Origin: Geothrix paludis
Lineage (GTDB): Bacteria; Acidobacteriota; Holophagae; Holophagales; Holophagaceae
Direction: 5' to 3'
DNA: 64,000 nt
Assembly: GCF_022808815.1 (NCBI RefSeq)
Contig: NZ_JAKZLC010000005.1
Span: 124,001 to 188,000 of the forward strand
Shown: positions 45,094 to 54,761 of the stretch, piece after piece
Layout of the letters: each line of letters begins with the position of its first letter
Position numbering within the stretch: position 1 is the stretch's first letter
Program-made: the position numbers and the translations under genes
Notes under the pieces: model-generated
What the model saw: the letters and a program-made list of their open reading frames with translations, nothing else
Told to the model about the DNA's origin: nothing
Databases searched by the model: none

Positions 45094-48000
45094 ATGGTCA
45101 ATTTCTTCATCGACCGGCCGATCTTCGCCTGGGTGGTGGCCATCGTCATGATGCTGGCGGGCCTCCTGGCCATCAAGACCTTGCCCATCTCCCAGTACCC
45201 GCCCGTGGCTCCGCCCTCCATCTCCGTGGATGCCTTCTATCCCGGCGCCTCCGCGAAGACCGTGGAGAACACCGTCACCCAGATCATCGAGCAGAAGATG
45301 ACGGGCCTGGACCGCCTGCTCTACATGTCCGCCTCCAGCGACTCGGCGGGCCACGGCAGCGTCACGCTCACCTTCCAGCCCGGCACCGATCCCGATGCCG
45401 CCTGGGCCAAGGTCCAGAACAAGCTGGAGCTGGCCAAGCCCCTGATGCCCCAGGTCGTGCAGCAGATGGGCATCGCGGTCACGAAATCCACCAAGAACAT
45501 CTTCATGATCCTGTCCATCACCTCGACGGACGGCAGCATGAACGCCGAGGACCTGCGCGACTACCTGGCCTCGAACGTGGAGAACGTCATCAGCCGCGTG
45601 GAGGGCGTCGGCGAGGTGCTGTCCTTCGGCACCCAGTACGCCATGCGCATCTGGCTGAACCCCGACAAGATGGTGGGCTACCACATCGCCCCCGACGACA
45701 TCCGGCAGGCCGTGAAGGCCTACAACGCCCAGATCTCCGCCGGCCAGGCGGGCGGCCTGCCGGCCGTCAAGGGCCAGCGCCTGAACGTGACCGTGAACGT
45801 GCAGGAGCTCCTCCAGACGCCCGAGCAGTTCGCGGCCATCCCCCTGCGCATCAACCCCGACGGCTCCACCATCCGCCTGCGGGACGTGGCCCGCACCGAG
45901 CTGGGCACCGAATCCTACGAGAGCGACACGCGGCTCGACGGCCAGCCCGCCGCCGGCATGCTCATCCGCCTGGCCTCGGGCGCCAACGCGCTGGACACCT
46001 CGAAGCTCATCAAGGCCAAGCTCAACGAGCTCTCCCCCTATTTCCCGCCGGGCGTGAAAGTCGACTACCCCTACGAGACGACCCCCTTCGTGTCCGTGGC
46101 CATCAACGAAGTGGTGAAGACCCTCATCGAGGCCGTGATCCTCGTCTTCCTGGTGATGCTGCTCTTCCTGGGGAACTTCCGCGCCACCTTGATCCCCACC
46201 ATCGCGGTCCCCGTGGTGCTCCTGGGCACCTTCGCCATCCTCCAGTACGTGGGCATGTCCATCAACATGCTCACGATGTTCGCCATGGTGCTGGCCATCG
46301 GCCTCCTGGTGGACGACGCCATCGTCGTCGTCGAGAACGTCGAGCGCATCATGCACGAGGAGGGCCTGTCTCCCCTGGCGGCCACCCGGAAGTCCATGGG
46401 CCAGATCACCAGCGCCCTGGTGGGCATCGGCCTAGTACTGTCCGCCGTGTTCGGCCCCATGGCCTTCTTCGGCGGGTCCACGGGCATCATCTTCCGCCAG
46501 TTCTCCTTCACCCTCATCACCGCCATGATGCTGTCTGTGGTGGTGGCCCTGGTCCTCACGCCCTCCCTCTGCGTCACCTTCCTCAAGCCCGTCGAGAAGG
46601 GCCACGAGGCCGCCGAAAAGGGGTGGAAGGTCACCCGGCCCTTCTTCCTGTGGTTCGACCGGGTCTACTACCAGCTCAACCACATCTTCGTGGGCCAGCT
46701 GGAGCGGGTGCTCTCCAAATGGGGCCGCTACGTCGTCATCTACGGCGTGATCGTGGCCGGCATGGGCGTGCTGTTCCTGCGCCTGCCCACCGCCTTCCTG
46801 CCGGAGGAGGACCAGGGCATCATCATGACCCTCGTCCAGCTTCCCGCCGGATCCACGCTGGAGCAGACCCAGAAGGTCATGTCCGAGGTCCAGCACTACT
46901 TCCAGGACGACGAGAAGGAGGCGGTGGCCTCCTGCCTGACCGTGGGCGGGTTCAGCGTGGCCGGCCGCGGCCAGAACAATGGCATGGCCTTCGTCAAGCT
47001 CAAGGACTGGCACCTCCGGGACCGCTCCGAGCTGAAGGCGGAGGCCGTCATCCGCCGGGCCATGCGCACCTTCTCCTCGCGCCGGGACTCCATGGTCTTC
47101 GCCGTGGCCCCCCCCGCCATCCTGGAGCTCGGCAACGCCACGGGCTTCGACTTCCAGTTGCAGGATCGCGCGGGCGTCGGCCACGCCAAGCTCATGGAGG
47201 CCCGCAACCAGCTGCTGGGCCTGACGGCCCAGGATCCCAACCTCAAGGCCGTGCGCCCCAATGGGCTGGACGACCAGCCCGAGTACAACGTCAAGCTCAA
47301 CCAGGACCGGGCCGGCGCGCTGGGTGTCCCCCTGCCGGTCATCAGCGATACCCTCGCCAGCGCCTGGGGCGGTTCCTACGTGAACGACTTCATCAACCGC
47401 GGCCGGGTCAAGCGCGTCTACATGCAGGCCGACGCGCCCTTCCGCATGCAGCTGGAGGACCTGAACAAGCTCTACGTCAGGAACACCGCCGGTGCGATGG
47501 TGCCGTTCTCGGCCTTCTCCGCCGGGGAATGGAGCTACGGATCCCCCAACCTCCAGCGCTACAACAGCTTCCCGTCCGTGAACATCCAGGGTGAGCCCGC
47601 CGCGGGCAAGAGCACCGGCGACGCCATGCTGGCCATGGAATCGCTCGCCAAGAAGCTCCCCGCCGGCATCGGCTTCGAATGGACGGGCCTCTCCTACCAG
47701 GAGCGCCAGGCCGGCGCCCAGGCCCCCGCCCTCTACGCGGTCTCGATCCTGGTGATCTTCCTGTGCCTCGCGGCCCTCTACGAGAGCTGGACGATCCCCT
47801 TCTCGATCCTGCTGATCCTGCCCCTGGGCATCTTCGGCGCCGTCCTGGCCACCTGGTCCCGCGGCATGTCCAGCGATGTCTATTTCCAGATCGGCCTGCT
47901 GACCACGCTGGGCCTCACCGCCAAGAACGCCATCCTCATCGTGCAGTTCGCCGAGGAGCAGATCGCCCAGGGCGCCGGTCTCCTCGAGGCGGCCATGGAA

Positions 48001-48264
48001 GCCTCCCGCCTGCGGCTCCGGCCCATCCTGATGACCTCCCTGGCCTTCACCTTCGGCGTGCTGCCCATGGCCCTCACCCGGGGCGCCGGCGCGGCGGCCC
48101 AGAACGCCATCGGAACCGGCGTGGTGGGCGGCATGCTGTCGGCCACCTTCATCGCCATCTTCTACATCCCCCTGTCCTTCGTCCTGGTGAGCCAGCTGTT
48201 CAGGAAGAAGGCCCAGGAGCCCGCCCCGGCGCAGGCCGCGGTTTCCGAGGAGGGACAGCCATGA
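45094..48264 (+). CDS. RND multidrug efflux transporter, HAE1 (AcrB/MexB-type)
   Basis: 1056 residues, full length with 12 membrane helices. The start MVNFFIDRPIFAWVVAIVMM is the HAE1 signature. The proton-relay Asp pair is in GLLVDDAIVVVENVER and the Lys in LTAKNAILIVQFAEE. It exports hydrophobic or amphipathic drugs using proton motive force. It starts 12 bp after the adaptor gene. The substrate range cannot be read. Confidence 0.97.
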   Translation: MVNFFIDRPIFAWVVAIVMMLAGLLAIKTLPISQYPPVAPPSISVDAFYPGASAKTVENTVTQIIEQKMTGLDRLLYMSASSDSAGHGSVTLTFQPGTDPDAAWAKVQNKLELAKPLMPQVVQQMGIAVTKSTKNIFMILSITSTDGSMNAEDLRDYLASNVENVISRVEGVGEVLSFGTQYAMRIWLNPDKMVGYHIAPDDIRQAVKAYNAQISAGQAGGLPAVKGQRLNVTVNVQELLQTPEQFAAIPLRINPDGSTIRLRDVARTELGTESYESDTRLDGQPAAGMLIRLASGANALDTSKLIKAKLNELSPYFPPGVKVDYPYETTPFVSVAINEVVKTLIEAVILVFLVMLLFLGNFRATLIPTIAVPVVLLGTFAILQYVGMSINMLTMFAMVLAIGLLVDDAIVVVENVERIMHEEGLSPLAATRKSMGQITSALVGIGLVLSAVFGPMAFFGGSTGIIFRQFSFTLITAMMLSVVVALVLTPSLCVTFLKPVEKGHEAAEKGWKVTRPFFLWFDRVYYQLNHIFVGQLERVLSKWGRYVVIYGVIVAGMGVLFLRLPTAFLPEEDQGIIMTLVQLPAGSTLEQTQKVMSEVQHYFQDDEKEAVASCLTVGGFSVAGRGQNNGMAFVKLKDWHLRDRSELKAEAVIRRAMRTFSSRRDSMVFAVAPPAILELGNATGFDFQLQDRAGVGHAKLMEARNQLLGLTAQDPNLKAVRPNGLDDQPEYNVKLNQDRAGALGVPLPVISDTLASAWGGSYVNDFINRGRVKRVYMQADAPFRMQLEDLNKLYVRNTAGAMVPFSAFSAGEWSYGSPNLQRYNSFPSVNIQGEPAAGKSTGDAMLAMESLAKKLPAGIGFEWTGLSYQERQAGAQAPALYAVSILVIFLCLAALYESWTIPFSILLILPLGIFGAVLATWSRGMSSDVYFQIGLLTTLGLTAKNAILIVQFAEEQIAQGAGLLEAAMEASRLRLRPILMTSLAFTFGVLPMALTRGAGAAAQNAIGTGVVGGMLSATFIAIFYIPLSFVLVSQLFRKKAQEPAPAQAAVSEEGQP

Positions 48265-49718
48265 TGTCGCCCAAAGCCTGGTCCATGCTTCCCCTCGCCC
48301 TGGCCATGACCGGGTGCGTCTCCATGGCCCCGCGCTACCGGACGCCGGAGCCGCCCGTGCCGAAGGCCTGGCCGGAGGGCCCCGCCTACAAGGGCGCCAC
48401 CTCGTCAGGCCAGCCGGCCGCGGACCTCCCCTGGCAGGCCTTCTTCGCGGATGAGCGGCTGCGGAAGGTGCTCGACCTCGCCCTGCGCAACAACCGGGAC
48501 CTCCGGATCGCGGCCCTGAACACCGAGAAGGCGCGGGCCTACTACCGGATCCAGCGGGCCGAGCTGTTTCCCACGGTCAACGCGGTCGGCTACGGGAACC
48601 GCCAGCGGCTGCCCGCCAGTGTCTCGGGCACCGGCCAGCGGATCGTGGCCGAGCAGTACGCCGCCAACGTGGGCATCAGCGCCTGGGAGCTGGATTTCTT
48701 CGGGCGCGTCCGGAGCCTGAAGAACCGGGCCCTGGAGCAGTACCTCGCCACGGAGCAGGCCCGCAACAGCGCCCAGGTCTCCCTGCTGGCGGAAGTGGCC
48801 AACGTGTACCTCGCCCTCGCGGCGGATCGCGAGAGCCTGAAGCTCGCCCAGGAGACCCTCGCGAACCAGGAGGCGGCCTACCGGCTCGTCCGCCGGCAGT
48901 TCGACGTGGGCGTCGTCTCCGAGATCGACTCGTACCGCGCCCAGGTGAGTGTGGAGACCGCGCGGGGCGACATGGCCCGGTACACCCGCACCGTGGCCAT
49001 GGACCAGAACGCCCTGCAGCTTTTGGTGGGCTCGTCGGTGCCCGCGGAATGGCTGCCCGACGCGCTGGGCAGCGTGACCGCCCTGGCCGACGTCGCCCCT
49101 GACCTACCCTCCGAGGTGCTGGCCCGCCGGCCCGACATCCTCATGGCCGAGAACCAGCTCAAGGCCGCCAACGCCAACATCGGCGCGGCCCGGGCGGCCT
49201 TCTTCCCCCGGATCTCGCTCACCACGAACGTCGGCACCATGGACCGCCAGCTCTCCGGGCTGTTCCAGTCCGGCTCCGATGCCTGGACCTTCTCGCCCCA
49301 GATCGTCCTCCCGATCTTCGACACGGGCGCGCGGCGGGCCAACCTCAAGGCGGCGAACGCCGACCGCGACATCGCCCTGGCCCAGTACGAGAAGGCCATC
49401 CAGGTGGCGTTCCGGGAAGTGGCCGACGCCCTGGCCCAGCGGGGCACCCTCGACGACCAGCTGGCGGCCCAGGAATCGCTCACACAGGCCCTGGAGGGCA
49501 CCTACCGCCTCGCCCAGGCCCGCTACACCGCGGGCATCGACGGCTACCTGGGGGTCCTGGACGCCCAGCGGTCCTACTACGCCGCGCAGCGGGGCCTCAT
49601 CGCCCTCCGGCAAGCCAAGTACGGCAACCTCGTCAGCCTCTACAAGGTCCTGGGCGGCGGCTGGGACCGCCCCGGCCGGCCCGCGCCCGCAAAGGCTCCC
49701 GCGACGCCAGGCTCCTGA
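48261..49718 (+). CDS. Outer-membrane efflux lipoprotein, OprM/NodT-type
   Basis: 485 residues, starting 4 bp before the pump stop (ATGATG). The lipobox LAMTGC gives Cys19. Two OEP repeats are visible (RLRKVLDLALRNNRDLRIAA; EVLARRPDILMAENQLKAAN), as in TolC-like trimers. It completes the tripartite pump. The last 15 residues are Pro/Ala-rich. Confidence 0.95.
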   Translation: MMSPKAWSMLPLALAMTGCVSMAPRYRTPEPPVPKAWPEGPAYKGATSSGQPAADLPWQAFFADERLRKVLDLALRNNRDLRIAALNTEKARAYYRIQRAELFPTVNAVGYGNRQRLPASVSGTGQRIVAEQYAANVGISAWELDFFGRVRSLKNRALEQYLATEQARNSAQVSLLAEVANVYLALAADRESLKLAQETLANQEAAYRLVRRQFDVGVVSEIDSYRAQVSVETARGDMARYTRTVAMDQNALQLLVGSSVPAEWLPDALGSVTALADVAPDLPSEVLARRPDILMAENQLKAANANIGAARAAFFPRISLTTNVGTMDRQLSGLFQSGSDAWTFSPQIVLPIFDTGARRANLKAANADRDIALAQYEKAIQVAFREVADALAQRGTLDDQLAAQESLTQALEGTYRLAQARYTAGIDGYLGVLDAQRSYYAAQRGLIALRQAKYGNLVSLYKVLGGGWDRPGRPAPAKAPATPGS

Positions 49719-49734
49719 AGCGCTCGCCTCAAGC

Positions 49735-49777
49735 CCAAGGCCCCCACGAACCCGACCGGGAACCGTGGGGGCCTTGG
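49735..49777. terminator. Bidirectional terminator between efflux operon and trpB
   Basis: CCAAGGCCCCCACG (49735-49748) and its exact complement (49764-49777) form a 14-bp stem with a 15-nt loop between the converging genes. The T-run is short. Confidence 0.8.
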
Positions 49778-49790
49778 CCGGAAGGCGTCC

Positions 49791-51164
49791 TCAGAAGGCC
49801 GCGGGCCGCGGCAGGCCCTCCAGGCAGGCCAGGCTGCGGGCCATCTCCGCGTCGGAGAGGGCGTGGTCCGAGAGCTTGCCGTCGAGGAAGTCGGCGTAGC
49901 CGTTCAGGTCCATGAGGCCGTGGCCGCTGAGGTTGAAGAGGATGACCCGCTCCTTGCCCTCCTCGCGGGCCTGCTCAGCTTCGCGGATGGCCTGAGCGAT
50001 GGCGTGGCTGGATTCGGGCGCGGGGATGATGCCCTCGGTGCGGGCGAAACGCACGGCGGCATCGAAGCACTCCAGCTGCTGGATGGCCACCGCCCGGGTG
50101 AGGCCCTCCACCACCGTCTGGCTCACCAGGGGCGCCATGCCGTGGTAGCGCAGGCCGCCGGCGTGGATGCCCGGCGGCATGAAGGTGTGGCCGAGGCTGT
50201 GCATGGCCATCAGGGGCGTCATCTTCGCCACGTCGCCGTGGTCGTACACGTAGGGCGCGCGGGTGAGCGTGGGGCAGGAAGCCGGTTCCACGGCGATGAT
50301 GTCGATGTCCGCGCCCGCGATCTTCTCCTTCACGAAGGGGAAGCTGAGACCGGCGAAGTTGCTGCCACCGCCCACACAGCCGATGACCTTGTCGACCTTC
50401 CTCTCGCCCAGGGCGGCGAGCTGCTTCTGGGCCTCCAGGCCGATGATGGTCTGATGCAGCAGCACATGATTGAGCACGCTGCCCAGGGTGTAGCGCGTCT
50501 GGCCCGTGGGATCTGTCACGGCGGCCTCCACGGCCTCGCTGATGGCGATGCCCAGCGAGCCGCGGCAGTCGGGATCCTCCGCCAGGATGGCGCGCCCCGC
50601 CGCGGTCTCGGGGCTGGGGCTGGCCACGCAGTCCGCGCCCCAGGTGCGCATCATCATCTTGCGGAAGGGCTTCTGGTCGAAGCTCACGCGCACCATGTAG
50701 ACCTTGCACTCCAGGCCGAACTGGCCGCAGGCGAAGGCGATGGAGCTGCCCCACTGGCCCGCGCCGGTTTCGGAGGTGATGCGGCGGATGCCGGCCACCT
50801 TGTTGTAGTAGGCCTGGGCGATGGCGGTGTTCACCTTGTGGCTGCCCGCGGGGCTCACGCTCTCGTTCTTGTAGTAGATCCGGGCGGGCGTCTTTAGCGC
50901 CGTCTCCAGGGCCCGGGCGCGGTGCAGGGGCGTGGGGCGGTAGCGCAGCAGGATCTCCAGCACCTCGTCCGGGATGCTGATCCAGCGCTCCTGGCTCATC
51001 TCCTGCTCGATGAGGTTCATGGGGAACACGGCCGCCAGGGCCTCCGGGGCCACGGGCTGCCCGTCCGGTCCCAGAGGCGGCAGCGGCGCGTGGGGCAGGT
51101 CCGCCGCGAGGTTGTACCACTGGCGGGGGATGTCCTGGTCGGAAAGAATGGCGCGGCTTGACAC
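49791..51164 (-). CDS. trpB: Tryptophan synthase beta chain, TrpB2 type
   Basis: 457 residues from GTG 51164, with AGGAG upstream. The longer N-terminus and the form of YRPTPLHRARALE and NESVSPAGSHKVNTAIAQAY (PLP-Lys110) identify the TrpB2 branch, which often works without TrpA, condensing indole and serine. GCVGGGSNFAGL binds the PLP phosphate. No trpA or other trp gene is nearby; trpR is 27 bp upstream on the same strand, so indole salvage under tryptophan control is a reasonable inference. Confidence 0.93.
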   Translation of the reverse strand: MSSRAILSDQDIPRQWYNLAADLPHAPLPPLGPDGQPVAPEALAAVFPMNLIEQEMSQERWISIPDEVLEILLRYRPTPLHRARALETALKTPARIYYKNESVSPAGSHKVNTAIAQAYYNKVAGIRRITSETGAGQWGSSIAFACGQFGLECKVYMVRVSFDQKPFRKMMMRTWGADCVASPSPETAAGRAILAEDPDCRGSLGIAISEAVEAAVTDPTGQTRYTLGSVLNHVLLHQTIIGLEAQKQLAALGERKVDKVIGCVGGGSNFAGLSFPFVKEKIAGADIDIIAVEPASCPTLTRAPYVYDHGDVAKMTPLMAMHSLGHTFMPPGIHAGGLRYHGMAPLVSQTVVEGLTRAVAIQQLECFDAAVRFARTEGIIPAPESSHAIAQAIREAEQAREEGKERVILFNLSGHGLMDLNGYADFLDGKLSDHALSDAEMARSLACLEGLPRPAAF

Positions 51165-51191
51165 GGGGTGCTCCTTGAACGGGAACGGGAC

Positions 51192-51482
51192 TCAGCCCTG
51201 ACGTCGGTGGCGGTCCAGCATGGCCCGCAGGGCCGAACCGGGTTTCTTCAGCTCCCGGGATCCCCGGGTGATCTTGCATAGGCTCAGGCCGAGCTCCGCG
51301 GCGATGGCGCGCTGGCTTTCGCCTTCGTCCAGCCGCTTCACCAGTTCCCAGCGGGAGCTGATGCCGTGGATCTCCGAGGGCGTGAGGATCTCCCGCAGGA
51401 ACTGCTCGACGAGGCGCGGATCCCGCGCCTCGTCGAAGAGCGAGGCCAGCTCCGGCAGACGGTCCAGACTGTTTCTATGCAT
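51192..51482 (-). CDS. trpR: Trp repressor TrpR-like
   Basis: 96 residues. The pattern LTPSEIHGISSRWELVKRL followed by EGESQRAIAAELGLSLCKIT and RGSRELKKP matches TrpR, which represses trp genes when bound to tryptophan. The helix-turn-helix (RAIAAELGLSLCKITRGS) is intact. The ATG lies at the centre of a 24-bp palindrome and no ribosome site precedes it, so a downstream start cannot be excluded. It lies between pcm and trpB on the minus strand. Confidence 0.85.
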   Translation of the reverse strand: MHRNSLDRLPELASLFDEARDPRLVEQFLREILTPSEIHGISSRWELVKRLDEGESQRAIAAELGLSLCKITRGSRELKKPGSALRAMLDRHRRQG

Positions 51483-51491
51483 AGAAACAGT
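51468..51491. promoter_or_regulatory. 24-bp perfect palindrome over the trpR start, likely operator
   Basis: ACTGTTTCTATG and its complement CATAGAAACAGT form an uninterrupted palindrome centred on the ATG of trpR. It lies 22 bp from the pcm stop and about 300 bp upstream of trpB. Autoregulation by TrpR is the simplest reading. Confidence 0.6.
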
Positions 51492-51513
51492 TCATCAGAC
51501 GATGGCGGCCTCG

Positions 51514-52233
51514 TCAATGGCCTTTCACCATCGGCACGAACCGCACCGGCAGCACCCCCTGGCGCCTCAGCCCCGTGGCCGTCTTCCGCAGCAGGTACAG
51601 CTCCTGGGCCCCCCACTGGGAACCCACGGGGATGATCATGCGGCCGCCCACCTTGAGCTGGTCCACCAGCGGCTGGGGCACGTCTTCGGGCGCGCAGGTG
51701 ACGATGATGGCGTCGAAGGGCGCCGCCTCGGGCCAGCCGAGATGGCCATCCCCGGCACGGACCTTCACATTGGCGTAGCCGAGGCGCTTGAGGTCGGCTT
51801 CGGCACGCTGGGCCAGCGGCTCCACGATCTCCATGGTGTAGACCTCGGCCACCAGGCCCGCCAGCACGGCGGCCTGGTACCCCGAGCCCGTGCCGATCTC
51901 CAGCACCCGGTCCCCGGGCCGCGGCGCCAGCGCCGCCGTCATGAAGGCCACGATGTAGGGCTGGGAGATGGTCTGGCCGTAGCCGATGGCCAGAGGCCAG
52001 TCCTCATAGGCCTGGCTGCGCACGGCGGCCGGGACGAATTCGTGCCGGGGCACCCGGCCCATGGCTTCGAGCACCCGGGGATCGGCGACGCCCCGGGCCA
52101 CGATCTGCTCGCGCACCATGCGCATCCGTGCCTGCGCGAGCGCCGCATCCGCCACTGGAACAGCGGGCCGGGCGGGTTCCGGGTCACAGCCCCCGAGGGT
52201 CAGCATCAAGGTCACTCCCAGATGCCATCGCAT
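51514..52233 (-). CDS. pcm: Protein-L-isoaspartate O-methyltransferase, lipoprotein form
   Basis: 239 residues from ATG 52233. It methylates isoaspartyl residues in aged proteins so they can revert to aspartate. [17 protein letters not shown] is SAM motif [21 protein letters not shown] and [20 protein letters not shown] are family signatures. Unusually, the N-terminus ([13 protein letters not shown]) is a lipoprotein signal with Cys20, so the enzyme would sit in the periplasm, where SAM is not normally found. Confidence 0.92.
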   Translation of the reverse strand: MRWHLGVTLMLTLGGCDPEPARPAVPVADAALAQARMRMVREQIVARGVADPRVLEAMGRVPRHEFVPAAVRSQAYEDWPLAIGYGQTISQPYIVAFMTAALAPRPGDRVLEIGTGSGYQAAVLAGLVAEVYTMEIVEPLAQRAEADLKRLGYANVKVRAGDGHLGWPEAAPFDAIIVTCAPEDVPQPLVDQLKVGGRMIIPVGSQWGAQELYLLRKTATGLRRQGVLPVRFVPMVKGH

Positions 52234-52316
52234 GGTTCGAAGGTATCCCGTACGGGGGTCTGCGCCAGCGCGCATCCCGGGCAGTCCCGGGATGCGCGTA
52301 GGTCGAAGGTTTGATA

Positions 52317-54695
52317 TCAGCCGAGGGTGAGCTCGAGCTGCCCGGCCAGGCCGCCGGTCCAGCTCCGCAGGCGCCAGGCCAGGATCAGGGCCTTGGCTTT
52401 CGCGGCCCCCGGGAAGGGCTGGCTGAAGGTCACGGCGGTCACCTGCCCGGAGGCGTCCACCTTGAGCTCCAGGTCCGTGGCGGAGGGAAGGCTGGCCAGG
52501 GCCGCCGCCAGGGCCGGATCCATCAGCCGGGCCTCCAGTTCGCCCCGCAGAGAGCGTGGATCCGACGTCCCCGTGAGGCCCGAGAAGGCCAGGATGCGGA
52601 GCCGGGGTGCGGCCTTGACCCCCTTGGCCCGCTCGCGCCGGGCCTGATCCTGGGCCACGACTTCCGCCGCCGCGGCGGCGGGCGCCTCCAGGGACATCAT
52701 CCGCGGCGCCGGAGCGTAGGCCATGGTCTTGGTGGCCACGCCGCCCATGCTGCCCACGGCCGCGTCGGACACACCTTCCGGCAGGGGCAGGGGCTGGGTG
52801 ACGGTGGTGGACGTACCGTTCGCGTTGCGCACCTGAGTGTCCACCGCCACGAAGGAGGTGTAGGCCGTGAGGAGGTTGTAGGCCAGGCCCAGCCGCGTGA
52901 CCTCGGCCTTGCGGCCTTCGTCCGCGCCGAACTGGTCGTAGTCCGACAGGGCCTGGATGCGCTGGCGGGCCCAGAGCTGGCGCAGGGCGCCGTGGTCACG
53001 GTCCTTCACCTTCCCCACTTCGAAGGTCTGGCTCCAGGGTCCGGCCGCGGTCATGCCCGAGAGTGTGACCGTGCCCTTGGCTTCGCCGGTCCACTTGCCC
53101 AGGCAGATGACGGGCCGGTCCGCCAGCACATCAGGAAGCTGCAGGGGTTCGAGGTCCTGGATGTGGAACCCGTTCGTGGTGAGCTTCACATTCGTGAGCA
53201 CCGGCGACGAGACATAGGCGCGGAAGCGCTCCGCCTCGGCCGCGGCCTGCTCGGGCCTGGTGATGACGAAGGCCTCGCCCTGCCCCGCGTGAGCCATGCC
53301 CTCGATGAGGTGGCGGTTCACGGAGCTGCCGATGCCGAAGGCGAAGAGGTTCGCGGCGCCCAGGTTCTTGCGGATGAGGTCGAAGACCTGGCCGTCGGCG
53401 CTGATGTAGCCGTCCGTGGACACCACGAAGGTGCGCGAGATGCCGGGCACCCGGGGCAGGCCCAGGGCCTTGCGCAGCGCGCTGCCCAGCTCCGTGCCTC
53501 CGCCGCCGTGCTGGGAGCCCACGAAGGCGAGCGCCTGCGCCGCGGCTTCGGGCGTGGCGTGCTGGGACCCCTTGGGCGACCAGAAGGCCGAGGTGCCCTC
53601 GAAGACCATCACGTTGAAGAGATCCTGGGGCCGCAGGCCCTGGATCATCTCCTTCATGAGCACCTTGGAGACTTCGATGGGAAAGCCCATCTGGCTTCCA
53701 GAGACGTCCATGATGAAGACGTACTCGCGGGGCGGCAGATCCTTCGGCGTCACGCGCTTGGGCGGCTGGGCCATGAGCAGGAAGGTGTTCTCGTCCCGGC
53801 CCTCACGGTGGCCTTGATCCAGCAGGAGTCCCGACTGCACGGCGTTTCCGGCCAGCTGGTACTTCACGATGACGTCGCGGTTGCCGCCGTGGGCCTCGCT
53901 GGGATCGAGCTTCAGCGTGGCCTCGGCCCTGCTGTCGTAAGCGATGGACGTCTTGTGCGTGTCGCAGGCCATGCGCTGGATGGGCAGGCCCGCCGACAGC
54001 TTCACCTCCAGGTCGAAGGTGGTGGCGGGCTTCTCGCCGGCGTGGGTATAGGGATTGGCCACCCAGGGCTCGCCCGTGGACGAATCCGTGCCCGCCTTGC
54101 CGGCGTAGCGCGGGCCCACCACCGTGGGATAGACGAAGCTGTAGGTGCCGTCCGTGGGCGCCAGCAGCTCGGTGTAGCGCAGCTCCACGCGGATCTCGTC
54201 GCCGGGCAGGATGTTCGCCACGTTCATCTGGAAGACATTGGGCCGGTGCTGCTCCAGCAGGGAGGCGCTGCGGCCCTGGGCCTTGGCCTGCTCGTAGTCC
54301 GCCCGGGCCTGCCCGCGCTCCTTGATCTGGGCCTTCAGCAACCGCTCGCCGATGCGCATGGTCATGCCGTAGACCGCCGAGCGCGTGGAGCCCGGGAACA
54401 CGTAGAGGGCCTCCAGCGGCTTCGTGCCGGTGTTGCGGTAGACCTGGGTCACCGTCACGTCGGCGATGACGCCCGCGATGGCCACCTTGGCGGAGGTGGA
54501 TTTGAGAGGCAGCCGATCCAGGGCGGCATCCTCGCCCTTCACGAAGAAGTAGGGCGAGAGGGTGCGGTCCGCGGAAGCCTCGCCCTGGGGGTCGGGGCGG
54601 AAGGCCGAGGGGTTCAAGGGACGGCTGCGGGCGCAGGCCAGGGGCGTCAGCCCCGTCCAGCAGGCGAGCATGAAGGCGGTGGCGCGGTGCGACAT
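52317..54695 (-). CDS. VIT and von Willebrand A domain protein
   Basis: 792 residues. An N-terminal export signal ([18 protein letters not shown]) with a possible lipobox leads to a VIT domain (about 50-180; [20 protein letters not shown]). A VWA domain (about 330-510) has the MIDAS motif DVSGSQMG. A long C-terminal part is Ala-rich. VIT-VWA proteins often sit in stress operons under an ECF sigma and anti-sigma pair, as here: the gene lies 66 bp after the anti-sigma-like gene. Substrate and partner are unknown. Confidence 0.9.
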   Translation of the reverse strand: MSHRATAFMLACWTGLTPLACARSRPLNPSAFRPDPQGEASADRTLSPYFFVKGEDAALDRLPLKSTSAKVAIAGVIADVTVTQVYRNTGTKPLEALYVFPGSTRSAVYGMTMRIGERLLKAQIKERGQARADYEQAKAQGRSASLLEQHRPNVFQMNVANILPGDEIRVELRYTELLAPTDGTYSFVYPTVVGPRYAGKAGTDSSTGEPWVANPYTHAGEKPATTFDLEVKLSAGLPIQRMACDTHKTSIAYDSRAEATLKLDPSEAHGGNRDVIVKYQLAGNAVQSGLLLDQGHREGRDENTFLLMAQPPKRVTPKDLPPREYVFIMDVSGSQMGFPIEVSKVLMKEMIQGLRPQDLFNVMVFEGTSAFWSPKGSQHATPEAAAQALAFVGSQHGGGGTELGSALRKALGLPRVPGISRTFVVSTDGYISADGQVFDLIRKNLGAANLFAFGIGSSVNRHLIEGMAHAGQGEAFVITRPEQAAAEAERFRAYVSSPVLTNVKLTTNGFHIQDLEPLQLPDVLADRPVICLGKWTGEAKGTVTLSGMTAAGPWSQTFEVGKVKDRDHGALRQLWARQRIQALSDYDQFGADEGRKAEVTRLGLAYNLLTAYTSFVAVDTQVRNANGTSTTVTQPLPLPEGVSDAAVGSMGGVATKTMAYAPAPRMMSLEAPAAAAAEVVAQDQARRERAKGVKAAPRLRILAFSGLTGTSDPRSLRGELEARLMDPALAAALASLPSATDLELKVDASGQVTAVTFSQPFPGAAKAKALILAWRLRSWTGGLAGQLELTLG

Positions 54696-54761
54696 GGGAT
54701 CCTCCCGGTGGCCGCGCGACAGCGCGGTTCAGGAGGGAATGCCGCCTCCGTCAGATCCCTT

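Noticed and set aside
51468-51491. Palindrome at trpR as a terminator of pcm
   Set aside because: It has no loop or T-run and is centred on the trpR ATG.
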